This document shows, piece after piece, positions 1 to 8,548 of a DNA stretch of 63,583 nucleotides. This DNA comes from Bradyrhizobium liaoningense. GTDB lineage: Bacteria > Pseudomonadota > Alphaproteobacteria > Rhizobiales > Xanthobacteraceae. The translations under genes and the position numbers were made by a program. The notes under the pieces were generated by a model. It was not told the origin of the DNA and ran no database searches. It saw nothing but the letters and a program-made list of their open reading frames with translations. The DNA lies in the NCBI RefSeq assembly GCF_018130785.1, contig NZ_JAFCJT010000036.1, positions 1 to 63,583 on the forward strand, given 5' to 3'. Numbering within the stretch: position 1 is the stretch's first letter; each line of letters opens with the position of its first letter.

Positions 1-195
1 AGGCGAGACGAAGCCTGACAGCGCCGCTCATCCAGCACGAAGTTTTGGGCTCACGGAGAGCAATCCGCCCTGCCCTATTCTTTCGCGCCCGACGCTGCCG
101 CGTCCACCGCAAGCCCGGCTCGCGACAGTGACGACACAAGATCGCCCCTCAAGGATGAGCCGGGATGGGCAACACATACGCCGTTTCCGAATTTC
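1..195. repeat. Dispersed repeat, copy 1 (cut by window edge)
   Basis: About 190 bases that recur in the same orientation near position 30753. The two copies differ by a few substitutions and small indels, for example around 80-90 and near 147. No gene fits the stretch. It is GC-rich and non-coding in character. The second copy has the same sequence continuing to its left, so this one is probably truncated only by the window edge. Nothing in it resembles a transposase or an RNA gene. Confidence 0.85.
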
Positions 196-485
196 GGTAA
201 AGTAGAATATTTTAATGCGGAATGATTGACAGCCGCGCGGTGTTTTGCCCGACGGACAATACCGGTTCGCGTAGCCCGATAGAGCGAAGCGAAATCCGGC
301 TTCTTTGCCGCGAGCTACGGCCGCCCCGGATTACGCAGCGCTGCATCCCTCAACGGGCGTCCTTCGGAACCTTGTATGCATTATCCCAGTTGCCATCCCT
401 GCGGACTTCGCTTTACATGCCGCCAACTCGCCCGCTGATGACGGCTGGGCTTAAAAAATCACACACATTTTCAAAGGGACGGAAT
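196..485. other. Gene-free leader region with short repeat-like segment
   Basis: No convincing gene. The bases around 265-350 (a TAGCCCGATAGAGCGAAGCG stretch followed by CCCCGGATTACGC) look like a small palindromic dispersed repeat, similar in style to the element at 24696-24778. An open frame runs through the region into the next gene, but it has no ribosome site and no family resemblance. The ribosome site of the next gene (AAAGGGACGGA, 473-483) closes the stretch. Confidence 0.5.
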
Positions 486-1550
486 ATGGCGCGTAACATC
501 CTGATTCTCGGGGCTTCCTACGGCTCCCTGCTGGGCACGAAGCTGCTGATGGCGGGCCATAACGTGTCCCTGGTCTGCCGCGCCAAGACCGCCGAGCTGA
601 TCAACCGTGACGGTACCGAGGTGCGCATCAAGCTGCGCGACGAGGCGGTGCACCGGGCGATCTTCTCGCGCGACCTGCCCGGCAAGCTCGACGCGGTGAC
701 GCCGGGCAATGTCGACCTCTCGCGCTACGACATGGTCGGCCTGGCGATGCAGGAGCCGCAATACACCAACCACACGGTCCGCGTTCTCATGGTCAAGATC
801 GCCGCGGCGAAGCTGCCGTGCCTGTCGATCATGAACATGCCGCCACTGCCTTATCTCAAGCGGATCCCCTCGCTCGCCGACATGGACCTCGAGGAGGCCT
901 ACACCAATGCGCAGGTGTGGGAGCGCTTCGAGCCCGGCCTGGTAACGCTGTGTTCGCCCGACCCGCAGGCGTTCCGTCCGCCGGAAGAAGCCGCGAACGT
1001 GCTGCATGTCGGCCTGCCCACCAATTTCAAGGCATCGGCCTTCGCCGACGAGAAGCACAACAAGGTGCTGCGCGAGCTCGAAGCCGACATCGATGCGGTG
1101 ACGCTCGACGGTCACGACGTGCCGGTGAAGCTGAAAGTGTTCGACTCGCTGTTCGTGCCGCTGGCGAAATGGTCGATGCTGCTGACCGGCAACTATCGCT
1201 GCATCACGCCGCACGAGCCGCAGTCGATCCGCGACGCCGTGCACGGCGATTTGGCGCGCTCGCAGACGATCTACGACCATGTCGACGCGATTGCCCGCCG
1301 TCTCGGCGCCGATCCGCAGGACCAGGTGCCGTTCGCGAAATACGCCAAGGCCGCCGAGAGCCTGCTCAAGCCGTCCTCGGCCGCGCGTGCGGTGGCGAGC
1401 GGCGCACCCTTCATCGAGCGCGTCGATCTGCTGGTGAAGCTGATCTCGCATCAGCTCGGAACACCCAACGCCGAGATCGATCGCACGGTCGAGACCGTGG
1501 ATCTGAAGCTGAACGAGAAGATCGTGCAGGGCGGCTCCGGCGCTCAGTAG
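486..1550 (+). CDS. Ketopantoate reductase-like NAD(P)-binding protein
   Basis: A 354-residue soluble protein. The N-terminus has a nucleotide-binding Rossmann motif, GASYGSLLG at residues 9-17, as in the ApbA/PanE ketopantoate reductase superfamily. The rest is the all-helical half typical of these dehydrogenases. The ATG at 486 was chosen because AAAGGGACGGA lies just before it; the frame is open further upstream but lacks a ribosome site there. It stands alone, with no pantothenate or CoA genes nearby, so the substrate is unknown. Ketopantoate reductase itself is usually about 300 residues, so a divergent family member acting on another 2-keto or 2-hydroxy acid is quite possible. Confidence 0.7.
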   Translation: MARNILILGASYGSLLGTKLLMAGHNVSLVCRAKTAELINRDGTEVRIKLRDEAVHRAIFSRDLPGKLDAVTPGNVDLSRYDMVGLAMQEPQYTNHTVRVLMVKIAAAKLPCLSIMNMPPLPYLKRIPSLADMDLEEAYTNAQVWERFEPGLVTLCSPDPQAFRPPEEAANVLHVGLPTNFKASAFADEKHNKVLRELEADIDAVTLDGHDVPVKLKVFDSLFVPLAKWSMLLTGNYRCITPHEPQSIRDAVHGDLARSQTIYDHVDAIARRLGADPQDQVPFAKYAKAAESLLKPSSAARAVASGAPFIERVDLLVKLISHQLGTPNAEIDRTVETVDLKLNEKIVQGGSGAQ

Positions 1551-1779
1551 CAGCGCGCCGGCGCCGGCTTGCACTGATCGACCGGATTTGTCGATGCAGA
1601 CAGGGTCGCCCTTGGGCATGGGCCTACGATTTGGCCCAATACGGGCCATCCCGCTCAGCAGTCCGTTTGCGTAAATCCCGCATACATGCGACTGCTAGCC
1701 GTCACACGGGCGCCGACTTCCGCAAGTTCCGGGGCAGCGCGATGACCGGATCGAAGGGCTGAAGAACAAGTAGAAGACG

Positions 1780-2598
1780 ATGGATCAGACGGCGTTGCAG
1801 GTCGCTCGCGCGGTGGAGGCCGGCGCGACGACGATGAAGGGGATCGTTGACGCGACCGGATTGTCCCGCCTCAAGGTCGAGCGCGCGCTGAGCACGCTGG
1901 AGAAGCAAAAGCTCCTCATTCGCGACGGCCAAGGATTTCGGCCGGCTAACCGGCAAACGCCGCCGCCGCTGACCCGGCAGTGCGGATCCTGCAACGCATG
2001 CTGCGATATCCTCGAGGTCGCTGCCGTCGACAAGCCGGTGAACCAGCTCTGCAAGCACTGGCAGACGGGCACCGGCTGCACCATCTACGACCGCCGCCCG
2101 CAGATGTGCCGGTCGTTCGTCTGCGCCTGGCTGCAAGGTCATCTCGATGACGCGTGGTTTCCGGCGACGTCCGGCATCATCGTGCATTTCAGCCAGGACG
2201 CGGTGAACGTGACGGTCGACGACCACTGCCCCGATCGCTGGCGCGAGGAACCCTATTTCAGCAAGCTCGCCGAATGGTCGCTGAACGGGATCAGGCGGAT
2301 CGGCAACCGCGGCTACGCGACCCTCGTGGTCTCCGGCGAGAACCGGTTCCTGCTGCTCGGACGTACCATCGTTCCCGAGCCGACGCCGTTCGGAACGGCG
2401 TTCCTGCCGCTCACCACCGACACCTTCCGGTTCTGGCGCGCAAGATCTGCCGAGCATTTGCAGCGGCTGCACGAGCGCATCGCCGAGATCGAGCGGATCA
2501 GGCAGGAATTCGGCTCCTGCGTCATCCCCGAGAACGAGGACGACGATCCGCAAGCACCCTACCGCCCCGCACTTCTACGGCAATCGAATCACGCCTGA
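1780..2598 (+). CDS. YkgJ-type CxxCxxCC metal-cluster protein with N-terminal helix-turn-helix
   Basis: A 272-residue protein. Residues 1-55 look like a winged helix of the MarR or IclR kind (a TGLSRLKVERALSTLEKQKL stretch). A cysteine motif follows, C68-GS-C71-NA-CC74-75, with later cysteines in CKHW, GCTIYDRRPQMCRSFVC. This is the UPF0153/YkgJ family signature, proposed to bind zinc or an iron-sulfur cluster. The winged helix joined to the cysteine domain is less usual. The gene lies 105 bases before the HerA-like ATPase on the same strand and may be co-transcribed with it. The function is not established for the family. Confidence 0.75.
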   Translation: MDQTALQVARAVEAGATTMKGIVDATGLSRLKVERALSTLEKQKLLIRDGQGFRPANRQTPPPLTRQCGSCNACCDILEVAAVDKPVNQLCKHWQTGTGCTIYDRRPQMCRSFVCAWLQGHLDDAWFPATSGIIVHFSQDAVNVTVDDHCPDRWREEPYFSKLAEWSLNGIRRIGNRGYATLVVSGENRFLLLGRTIVPEPTPFGTAFLPLTTDTFRFWRARSAEHLQRLHERIAEIERIRQEFGSCVIPENEDDDPQAPYRPALLRQSNHA

Positions 2599-2703
2599 AC
2601 TCCGTCGTGGGCAACACGGCATGATTCGCACCGTGCCGCTCGACGCGCCCCGGCCGGGTTGATAAGCCCCTGTCCGCGAATGATGGGGACTTGAGTCGGG
2701 GAC

Positions 2704-4215
2704 ATGACGGTTGCGATCGAGATGGGGCAGACCACGGCAGGCGCCGCGGCCGCCATGGACCTCGAGGAACTGCTGGCGACCCGCCTCCTGGTGCAGGGCA
2801 ATTCGGGCTCCGGCAAGTCGCATCTGTTGCGGCGCCTGCTGGAACAGAGCGCGCCCTGGGTGCAGCAGGCCATCATCGACCCCGAAGGCGACTTCGTCAC
2901 GCTGGCCGAGCATTTCGGCCATCTGGTGATCGAGGCCGAGGATCACACCGAGCGTGGCCTTCAGGTTGCCGGCGAGCGCGCGCGGCTGCATCGCGTCTCT
3001 ACCGTGCTCAATCTCGAAGGGCTGGACGCAGAGAACCAGATGCGGCGCGCCGCGGCGTTCCTCGGCGGTCTGTTCGACGTCGACCGCGATCATTGGTACC
3101 CGATGCTGGTGGTGGTGGACGAGGCGCAGCTGTTCGCGCCGGCGGTCGCCGGCGAGGTCTCGGACGAGGCGCGCAAACTCTCTCTCGGCGCGATGACCAA
3201 CCTGATGTGCCGCGGCCGCAAACGTGGCCTCGCCGGCATCATCGCGACCCAGCGGCTGGCAAAACTCGCCAAGAACGTCGCCGCAGAAGCCTCCAATTTC
3301 CTGATGGGCCGGACCTTCCTCGACATCGACATGGCGCGCGCCGCCGACCTGCTCGGCATGGAGCGGCGGCAGGCCGAATCCTTTCGCGATCTCGAGCGCG
3401 GACAGTTCATGGCGCTTGGGCCTGCGCTCTCGCGACGCCCACTGCGTTTGCATATCGGCCCGACCGACACCCAAGCGCGCAACTCCACGCCGCGGCTGAT
3501 GCCGCTGCCCGAAGCGACACTCGAGGATATGCGCGCCGTGATCCTGGCCGCGCCGCCGCCCGATGCCAGCCGGCCGCAGCGCCGGCCCGCGCCTGATCTG
3601 CTCGAGCAGCTCCGCGCCGCGAAGGCGGCCGCGCCGGAGATCCGGCCCGAGGCGGTCGAGGCGCCCGTCAGCGCCGAGGAACTGGCGGAGCGGCGCGAGC
3701 GCGTCGACCGCACCTTGCGCGCCGTACTCGCCGCGCCCGACGCCGGCTTCCGCGCGGTCGGCGTGCTCTATCAGGAGTTCGTGGTCCGCTGCCGGATCGA
3801 AGGCCTCGGCTCGGCCGTGCCTGACCTCAACGAGTTCCGCCGTATGCTGACGCACGCGCGGGCCGGGCTCGGTGCGGATCTCGCCGATGACGACGCCTGG
3901 CAGGATGTGTCGCTACGCGCCTCGATCCTTCCCGACGACATGCAGGGCGTGTTCATGATGATCGCACGCGCGGCGAAGGAAGGCTGGCCGTGTCCCGGCG
4001 ATGCCGCGATCGCGCGCGCCTACGGCTCGCACTCGCTGCGCCGGGCCCAGCGCCTGCTCGGCTATATGGAGGAGCAGGGCCTGATCGTCTGCCAGCTCGA
4101 CGGCGGCGGCCGCCGGATCGTGACGCTGGTCGAACTCGCCTGGGCGACTGCGCCGGGCGATCCCAATGGCGATGATCTGCCGGCCGAGCAGGTTCCGAGC
4201 GCGGCCTCGGCCTAG
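2704..4215 (+). CDS. HerA/FtsK-like P-loop ATPase (DUF87 type)
   Basis: A 503-residue cytoplasmic ATPase. The Walker A motif is GNSGSGKS at residues 32-39 and Walker B is MLVVVDEAQ, ending near residue 142. A downstream MCRGRKRG...IIATQRLAKL segment is typical of HerA-like helicases and bacterial DUF87 proteins. The C-terminal third, after residue 300, is alanine- and arginine-rich and ends in what may be a winged helix (the SLRRAQRLLGYMEEQGLIV region). No NurA nuclease or recognised defence partner is adjacent. The stop codon overlaps that of the convergent TonB receptor by four bases (4212-4215). Its role, in DNA processing or something else, cannot be settled from sequence alone. Confidence 0.75.
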   Translation: MTVAIEMGQTTAGAAAAMDLEELLATRLLVQGNSGSGKSHLLRRLLEQSAPWVQQAIIDPEGDFVTLAEHFGHLVIEAEDHTERGLQVAGERARLHRVSTVLNLEGLDAENQMRRAAAFLGGLFDVDRDHWYPMLVVVDEAQLFAPAVAGEVSDEARKLSLGAMTNLMCRGRKRGLAGIIATQRLAKLAKNVAAEASNFLMGRTFLDIDMARAADLLGMERRQAESFRDLERGQFMALGPALSRRPLRLHIGPTDTQARNSTPRLMPLPEATLEDMRAVILAAPPPDASRPQRRPAPDLLEQLRAAKAAAPEIRPEAVEAPVSAEELAERRERVDRTLRAVLAAPDAGFRAVGVLYQEFVVRCRIEGLGSAVPDLNEFRRMLTHARAGLGADLADDDAWQDVSLRASILPDDMQGVFMMIARAAKEGWPCPGDAAIARAYGSHSLRRAQRLLGYMEEQGLIVCQLDGGGRRIVTLVELAWATAPGDPNGDDLPAEQVPSAASA

Positions 4216-6524
4216 AACGCGCCAGCCACAGTCAGACGAAACGTCAGCGGCTCGACCGGGTGCAGCACGTAATCCATCACGCCGTTCTGGCAGACCGCCG
4301 TCGGCGCGACGCCGCCGGTGCAGAGATTGAAGAGCGTATCGGTCTTGAGCAGCGAACCGTAGGCGTAAGTGATCTGGTTCGCCTGTGTGTTGAAGAGATT
4401 GAGCACGTCGAGCTGGATGCGCCAGCCATTGTCGATGCGATAGCCGAGGCGGCCGTTGAAGATGCTGGTCGCGGATGAGCGGAACGCATTGTCTTCCGTC
4501 AGCGGGCTCGACGCCAGATAGCGCCAGCGCAAAGCCCCGAACCAGCCGGTCTTCTCGCCGAGCGTGATGCCGGCGGAGGCCACCATCGCCGGCGCGTTCG
4601 GAATGTAGTTGCCGGGCGCGTTGCCGATCTGCGCCTCGGGATAGCCCGCGAGCGACGCATAGACCTCCGCCTGCTCGCTGTCAGTGCCGCGGAAGCGCGC
4701 ATGCGTCATGGCGAGCTCGGCATCGATGTCGATCCACGAGCGCGGGCGGTAGTGATTGGTCCATTCGAAACCGTAGCGGCGGCTGGCGCGGGTCGCCGAG
4801 GTATCGCCGGCATCACCGGAGAACAGGATCTCGGAATCCTGGTCGAGGATGAAGAGGCTGAGCGAGGTGTCGAGGCCGGGAACGATCTTGCTGCGGACGC
4901 CGACCTCCGCGCCCTTTGTAGGTACCAGCAGCGGCGACGGCGTAAGTCGCGTGGCGGGATCCCTCGGATCTTCCGTCGTGGTCGCGCCGCGCGCGTCGTT
5001 CGAGTGCATGCCGGTGCCGGCGCCGAGGAAGAATTCAGTCTGGTTGAACGGGCCGAGCACCATGCGGAATTTCGGGCTGCCCAGCGCGGCGTCAGTGCGG
5101 CCGGAATTGTTGGAATTGAACAGCGAGGTGACGTCGGCCGCATAGTAATCGCCGCGCAGGCCGACAGTGGTCCTCAGCCAATCGGTCCAGCGCACGGTAT
5201 TTTCGGCGAAGACGCCGACGCTGCCCTCGCCGACCTTGTCGCTGCGAATGCTGGAGAGCAAGCCGCGCTGGAACGTGTTGCTCAGCGCCAGATCGATCGA
5301 ATCATAGCGCGATTGCAGGCCGATCGTGGTCTGCATCGGCAGGCCGGCGAACGACCCGTTCAGCGTGCGCGAGATGTTGGCGCCGGCCATCAGGCGGTCG
5401 TCGTGCTGGTGGAACTGGTCGCCGAGCACGGGATCGCTGAGGAAATAGGTGAAGTTGTTGAAGAGGTCGAGCTGGCTCTTCACGACGTAGGCGTTGGCCT
5501 TCCACGATCCCACATCATCGCTCTGCGCGACGCGGCCGGAGAGCGCGAAACGATTGGTGTTGCCACCGTCGCTCGGATCCTCCGAACCGAACCGGTCGAG
5601 AAAACCGCCGGTGATCGCGCGCTGCGGCACCTGGTCGGTCGAATTCCATTTGTTGGCATAGGCCATGCCGGTGATGGTCAGACCATCCGTCGCGGTGCCC
5701 TGGCTGTAGCGCATAAGGCCGTTGAGCTTCCTCACATTGTCCGGATTGTCCCAGGGACCGTTGTAGGTGCCGATTTCACCGGCCACGAGCAGCGAACCGT
5801 CACCGAGCTTTGCGGAATCCATGCCGAGCAGGCGGCGATAACCAAAGCTGCCGGCGGTGATCTGGGCGAGACCCTTGGTGCGGTCGATCAGGCCGATGCG
5901 CACGCTGCCGACGGATGCAAAATCGCTTTCGTCGGCGAAGTACGGTCCCTTGCGCACATCCATCGCGCTGATGGTTTCCGGGATCAACCAGTTGAGATCG
6001 GCATAGCCTTGGCCGTGCGCGTGGGTGCGCATGTTGACCGGGACGTCGTCGACGTAGATCGCAAGGTCGGTGCCGTGGTCGAGATTATAGCCGCGCAGAA
6101 AATACTGGTTGGCTTTGCCCTCGCCGGAATGCTGGGTCACGATCAGCCCCGGCACCGCTTCGAGCGCCTCGCCCGGCCGCGCGAACGGGCGCGCGTTGAT
6201 CTCCTCGCCGGAGATGGTGATCTCGCTGGCCATGCTCGGCGGGCGCTTTGCGCCCGAGGCGACGCTGCGCGCATCCGTGACTTGCGTTGCGGCTGGAGAG
6301 ACGACGACGACGCTGCCGGGCTGGATGGGTTTGCTGGCCCGCCGCGATATGGCCGGCTTCTTGCGACGCGGTGCCTCGTCGCTGGAGACTTGGACTGGCG
6401 GTAGTTCGCGTGAGGCACCACTGCTCTGTGCAAAGGCGCTGCCGTCATCTGCGAGAAGGACGAACGCGGAGAGTGCCGCCAGCCCGCCGAAGCGTCGGCC
6501 AGACTCAGGCTGCCTCGGTCGCAT
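4212..6524 (-). CDS. TonB-dependent outer-membrane receptor, probably for nickel or cobalt
   Basis: A 770-residue outer-membrane receptor. A signal peptide is visible in the first 33 residues (MRPRQPES..., hydrophobic core LAALSAFVLLA, cleavage near SAFAQ). A TonB-box-like PPVQVSS and a plug domain follow (EITISGEEINARPFARPGEA, FLRGYNLDHGTDLAIYVDD). The remainder is beta-barrel, ending in an aromatic residue (VAGAF). A histidine-bearing plug segment, VNMRTHAHGQGYADLNW, could take part in metal binding. The start at 6524 is supported by GAGG six bases upstream. It overlaps the end of the NiCoT permease gene by 20 bases, so the two form one operon; nickel (or cobalt) transport is inferred from that and from the NikR operator. 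Confidence 0.8.
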   Translation of the reverse strand: MRPRQPESGRRFGGLAALSAFVLLADDGSAFAQSSGASRELPPVQVSSDEAPRRKKPAISRRASKPIQPGSVVVVSPAATQVTDARSVASGAKRPPSMASEITISGEEINARPFARPGEALEAVPGLIVTQHSGEGKANQYFLRGYNLDHGTDLAIYVDDVPVNMRTHAHGQGYADLNWLIPETISAMDVRKGPYFADESDFASVGSVRIGLIDRTKGLAQITAGSFGYRRLLGMDSAKLGDGSLLVAGEIGTYNGPWDNPDNVRKLNGLMRYSQGTATDGLTITGMAYANKWNSTDQVPQRAITGGFLDRFGSEDPSDGGNTNRFALSGRVAQSDDVGSWKANAYVVKSQLDLFNNFTYFLSDPVLGDQFHQHDDRLMAGANISRTLNGSFAGLPMQTTIGLQSRYDSIDLALSNTFQRGLLSSIRSDKVGEGSVGVFAENTVRWTDWLRTTVGLRGDYYAADVTSLFNSNNSGRTDAALGSPKFRMVLGPFNQTEFFLGAGTGMHSNDARGATTTEDPRDPATRLTPSPLLVPTKGAEVGVRSKIVPGLDTSLSLFILDQDSEILFSGDAGDTSATRASRRYGFEWTNHYRPRSWIDIDAELAMTHARFRGTDSEQAEVYASLAGYPEAQIGNAPGNYIPNAPAMVASAGITLGEKTGWFGALRWRYLASSPLTEDNAFRSSATSIFNGRLGYRIDNGWRIQLDVLNLFNTQANQITYAYGSLLKTDTLFNLCTGGVAPTAVCQNGVMDYVLHPVEPLTFRLTVAGAF

Positions 6525-7578
6525 CGGTGCCTCGAAGCACATCCGCGCGTGAAGGTTCGATCGCAGACATGCGGCGATAGAGCACGACCGAGACGAGCCA
6601 GGCGACTGCGAACAGTCCGATCACGGCGAAGCCGACATTGGCGAGCGACTCGTTGAGGGCGTCGACCAGCGTCCACACGCCGCCGGACAGGCCGAGCCGG
6701 TCCGCGATCAACCCGAGCGCCTCGATGCCGCCGATGAACAGCGCCACCGCGACGGAGGCGCCGGTGATCGTGAGGTTGTACCAGAGCTTTCGCAGGGGAT
6801 CGACGAAGGCCCAGCGATAGGCGCTGACCATCAGCGCCGAATCGGCGGTGTCGACCAGCGCCATGCCGGCTGCGAACAGCGCGGGAAAGACCATGACATC
6901 GGCGAGCGAAGCGCCACGTGCGGCTTCGCTGGCGGAGACGCTGAGCAGGCCGATCTCGGTCGCGGTATCAAAGCCGAGCCCAAACAGGAAGCCGAGCGGG
7001 TACATGTGCCATGGCTTTGTCACGAGGCGAAACATCGGGCCGAGCAGCCGCGTCAGGAACCCGCGATTGGCAAGCAGCGCATCGAGGCTTTCGGCGTCGC
7101 GAATCCCCTGCTCCCGTGCTGCGCGAAACGTCCGCCACAGCCCGGCGAAGATGACGAGATTGATGGCCGCGATGACAAGCAGGAACAGCGCCGACACCGA
7201 CGTGCCGATCAAGCCACCGATCTCCTTGAGCAGGCTGTCGCCACCGAGGCTGACGACCCCGACCGCAAGCAGCATGGTCGCGACCACGACGATTGTGGAA
7301 TGGCCGAGCGCGAAATAGAGGCCGACCGATCGCGGCGCATCGCCCGCATTCATCAGCTTGCGCACGACATTGTCGATGGCGGCGATGTGGTCGGCGTCGA
7401 CGGCATGACGGAGGCCAAACACCCATGCCAGCAGCGCGGTCGCCATCACCGTGGGACGGTCGCCGAACGCCGCGAAGGCCCAGGCCCATGCGGCGATGTT
7501 GGCGGCGATGAGCCCCCCGAACAGCAGCACCATTTCGGGCTCGACCGCCCGCAGGGACCATCTCGTCACGAAGAACAT
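6505..7578 (-). CDS. NiCoT-family nickel/cobalt permease (HoxN/NixA type)
   Basis: A polytopic inner-membrane transporter of about 357 residues from the chosen start. The family signature HAVDADHI is present, as is the second signature LGFDTATEIGLL. A third conserved block, FAAGMALVDTADS, follows. In this family the HX4DH motif coordinates Ni2+ or Co2+. The start is uncertain: in-frame ATGs exist at 7635, 7599 and 7578. The one at 7635 lies inside the NikR operator, and 7578 gives the usual family length with a weak GCGGA before it. It is the first gene of an operon with the TonB receptor, so uptake across both membranes is encoded together. Confidence 0.88.
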   Translation of the reverse strand: MFFVTRWSLRAVEPEMVLLFGGLIAANIAAWAWAFAAFGDRPTVMATALLAWVFGLRHAVDADHIAAIDNVVRKLMNAGDAPRSVGLYFALGHSTIVVVATMLLAVGVVSLGGDSLLKEIGGLIGTSVSALFLLVIAAINLVIFAGLWRTFRAAREQGIRDAESLDALLANRGFLTRLLGPMFRLVTKPWHMYPLGFLFGLGFDTATEIGLLSVSASEAARGASLADVMVFPALFAAGMALVDTADSALMVSAYRWAFVDPLRKLWYNLTITGASVAVALFIGGIEALGLIADRLGLSGGVWTLVDALNESLANVGFAVIGLFAVAWLVSVVLYRRMSAIEPSRADVLRGTDATEAA

Positions 7579-7609
7579 TCCATCCGCTGCGCGCACCATC
7601 GCGGTAGCG

Positions 7610-7637
7610 GTATGATCTTTCCATAAAATGGTCATAC
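7610..7637 (-). promoter_or_regulatory. NikR operator
   Basis: GTATGA and TCATAC separated by exactly 16 bases, a perfect match to the classic NikR box (GTATGA-N16-TCATAC) known from the E. coli nik promoter. It lies directly upstream of the NiCoT permease and its TonB receptor. NikR is a nickel-responsive ribbon-helix-helix repressor, so high nickel is predicted to shut this operon. No nikR gene lies in the window. The operator overlaps the most upstream candidate ATG of the permease, which argues for a downstream start. Confidence 0.85.
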
Positions 7638-7689
7638 TGACCAGTGCAATTCGGCAGGGCGGCCTTGCAACCGTGCTTGCGGCCATCCT

Positions 7690-7787
7690 TCGAGACGCCC
7701 GCTGCGCGGGCTCCTCAGGATGAGGTTCTGTTGCTTGGCATAATGTCAGACCCTCATGGTGAGGAGCCCGCGCAGCGGGCGTCTCGA
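7690..7787. repeat. Long perfect inverted repeat (dispersed palindromic element)
   Basis: Two arms of 28 bases, 7690-7717 and 7760-7787, are exact reverse complements. Each arm contains the core CGCCCGCTGCGCGGGC or its complement, and imperfect pairing continues into the 42-base loop. Transcription in either direction would give a very stable hairpin. It lies between the NikR-controlled promoter and the 3' end of the LivF-like gene, so it may also stop or protect transcripts. GC-rich palindromes of this sort are recurrent intergenic elements in Bradyrhizobium. Confidence 0.9.
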
Positions 7788-7807
7788 ACCATAAGGCCGA
7801 GGTCCTA

Positions 7808-8548
7808 CTACGCCGCCTCGGAGCCGCCGAGATAGGCGTCGCGGACTCTGGGGTCGTCCTTCAGCGCCCGCGCCGGGCCTGACAACACGATCTTGCCGGT
7901 CTGGAGCACATAGGCCTCGTGCGCGATTTCGAGCGCGAGGCTGGCATTCTGCTCGACCATGAAGACCGACACGCCTTCCTGGTTGATGGTGCGGATCAGC
8001 TCCAGCACGCGGTCGACATAGAGCGGCGACAGGCCCATGGTCGGCTCGTCCATCACGATCATCCTGGGACGGCTCATCAGCGCGCGCGCCATTGCCACCA
8101 TCTGCTGCTCACCGCCGGACAGGGAGCCCGCGCGCTGCGACAGCCGCTGGCCGAGTTTCGGGAACAGCGTCAGCATCTTGTCGAGATCCTGCGCCACTGT
8201 ATCCCGGTCGTTGCGCACGAAGGCACCCATCAAGATGTTTTCGCGCACGCTCATGTCCGCAAACAACCGCCGCGCCTCCGGCACGGAGGCGATACCACGG
8301 CGGACGATCTGCGGCGTGGTCAGCCCGAGCAGCGAGGCGCCGTCGAAGGTCACGTCGCCCGAACGCGGTTTCACCAGGCCCAAAATGATCTTCATCGTCG
8401 TCGACTTGCCGCTGGCATTGCCGCCGAGCAGGCAGACGATATGGCCGCGCCCGACCGTGATCGACAGGTCGAAATGCACCTGGGCCTGGCCGTAGAACGT
8501 GTTGACGTTCGAGAGCGCCAGCAGCGGTTCGGATGCCTTGTCCGTCAT
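7808..8548 (-). CDS. Branched-chain amino acid-type ABC transporter ATPase (LivF-like)
   Basis: A 246-residue ATPase with Walker A GGNASGKST (residues 42-50), signature LSGGEQQMVAMARALM and Walker B MIVMDEP. Its size and sequence fit the LivF half of the HAAT transporter family. It is the last gene of a minus-strand operon. Its ATG overlaps the stop of the LivG-like gene by four bases (8545-8548), indicating translational coupling. The transported compound need not be an amino acid; the adjoining monooxygenase genes suggest a small organic substrate. Confidence 0.88.
   Translation of the reverse strand: MTDKASEPLLALSNVNTFYGQAQVHFDLSITVGRGHIVCLLGGNASGKSTTMKIILGLVKPRSGDVTFDGASLLGLTTPQIVRRGIASVPEARRLFADMSVRENILMGAFVRNDRDTVAQDLDKMLTLFPKLGQRLSQRAGSLSGGEQQMVAMARALMSRPRMIVMDEPTMGLSPLYVDRVLELIRTINQEGVSVFMVEQNASLALEIAHEAYVLQTGKIVLSGPARALKDDPRVRDAYLGGSEAA

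Noticed and set aside
4701..6404. A 567-codon plus-strand frame opposite the TonB receptor
   Set aside because: Antisense shadow of a well-supported receptor gene; low-complexity composition.
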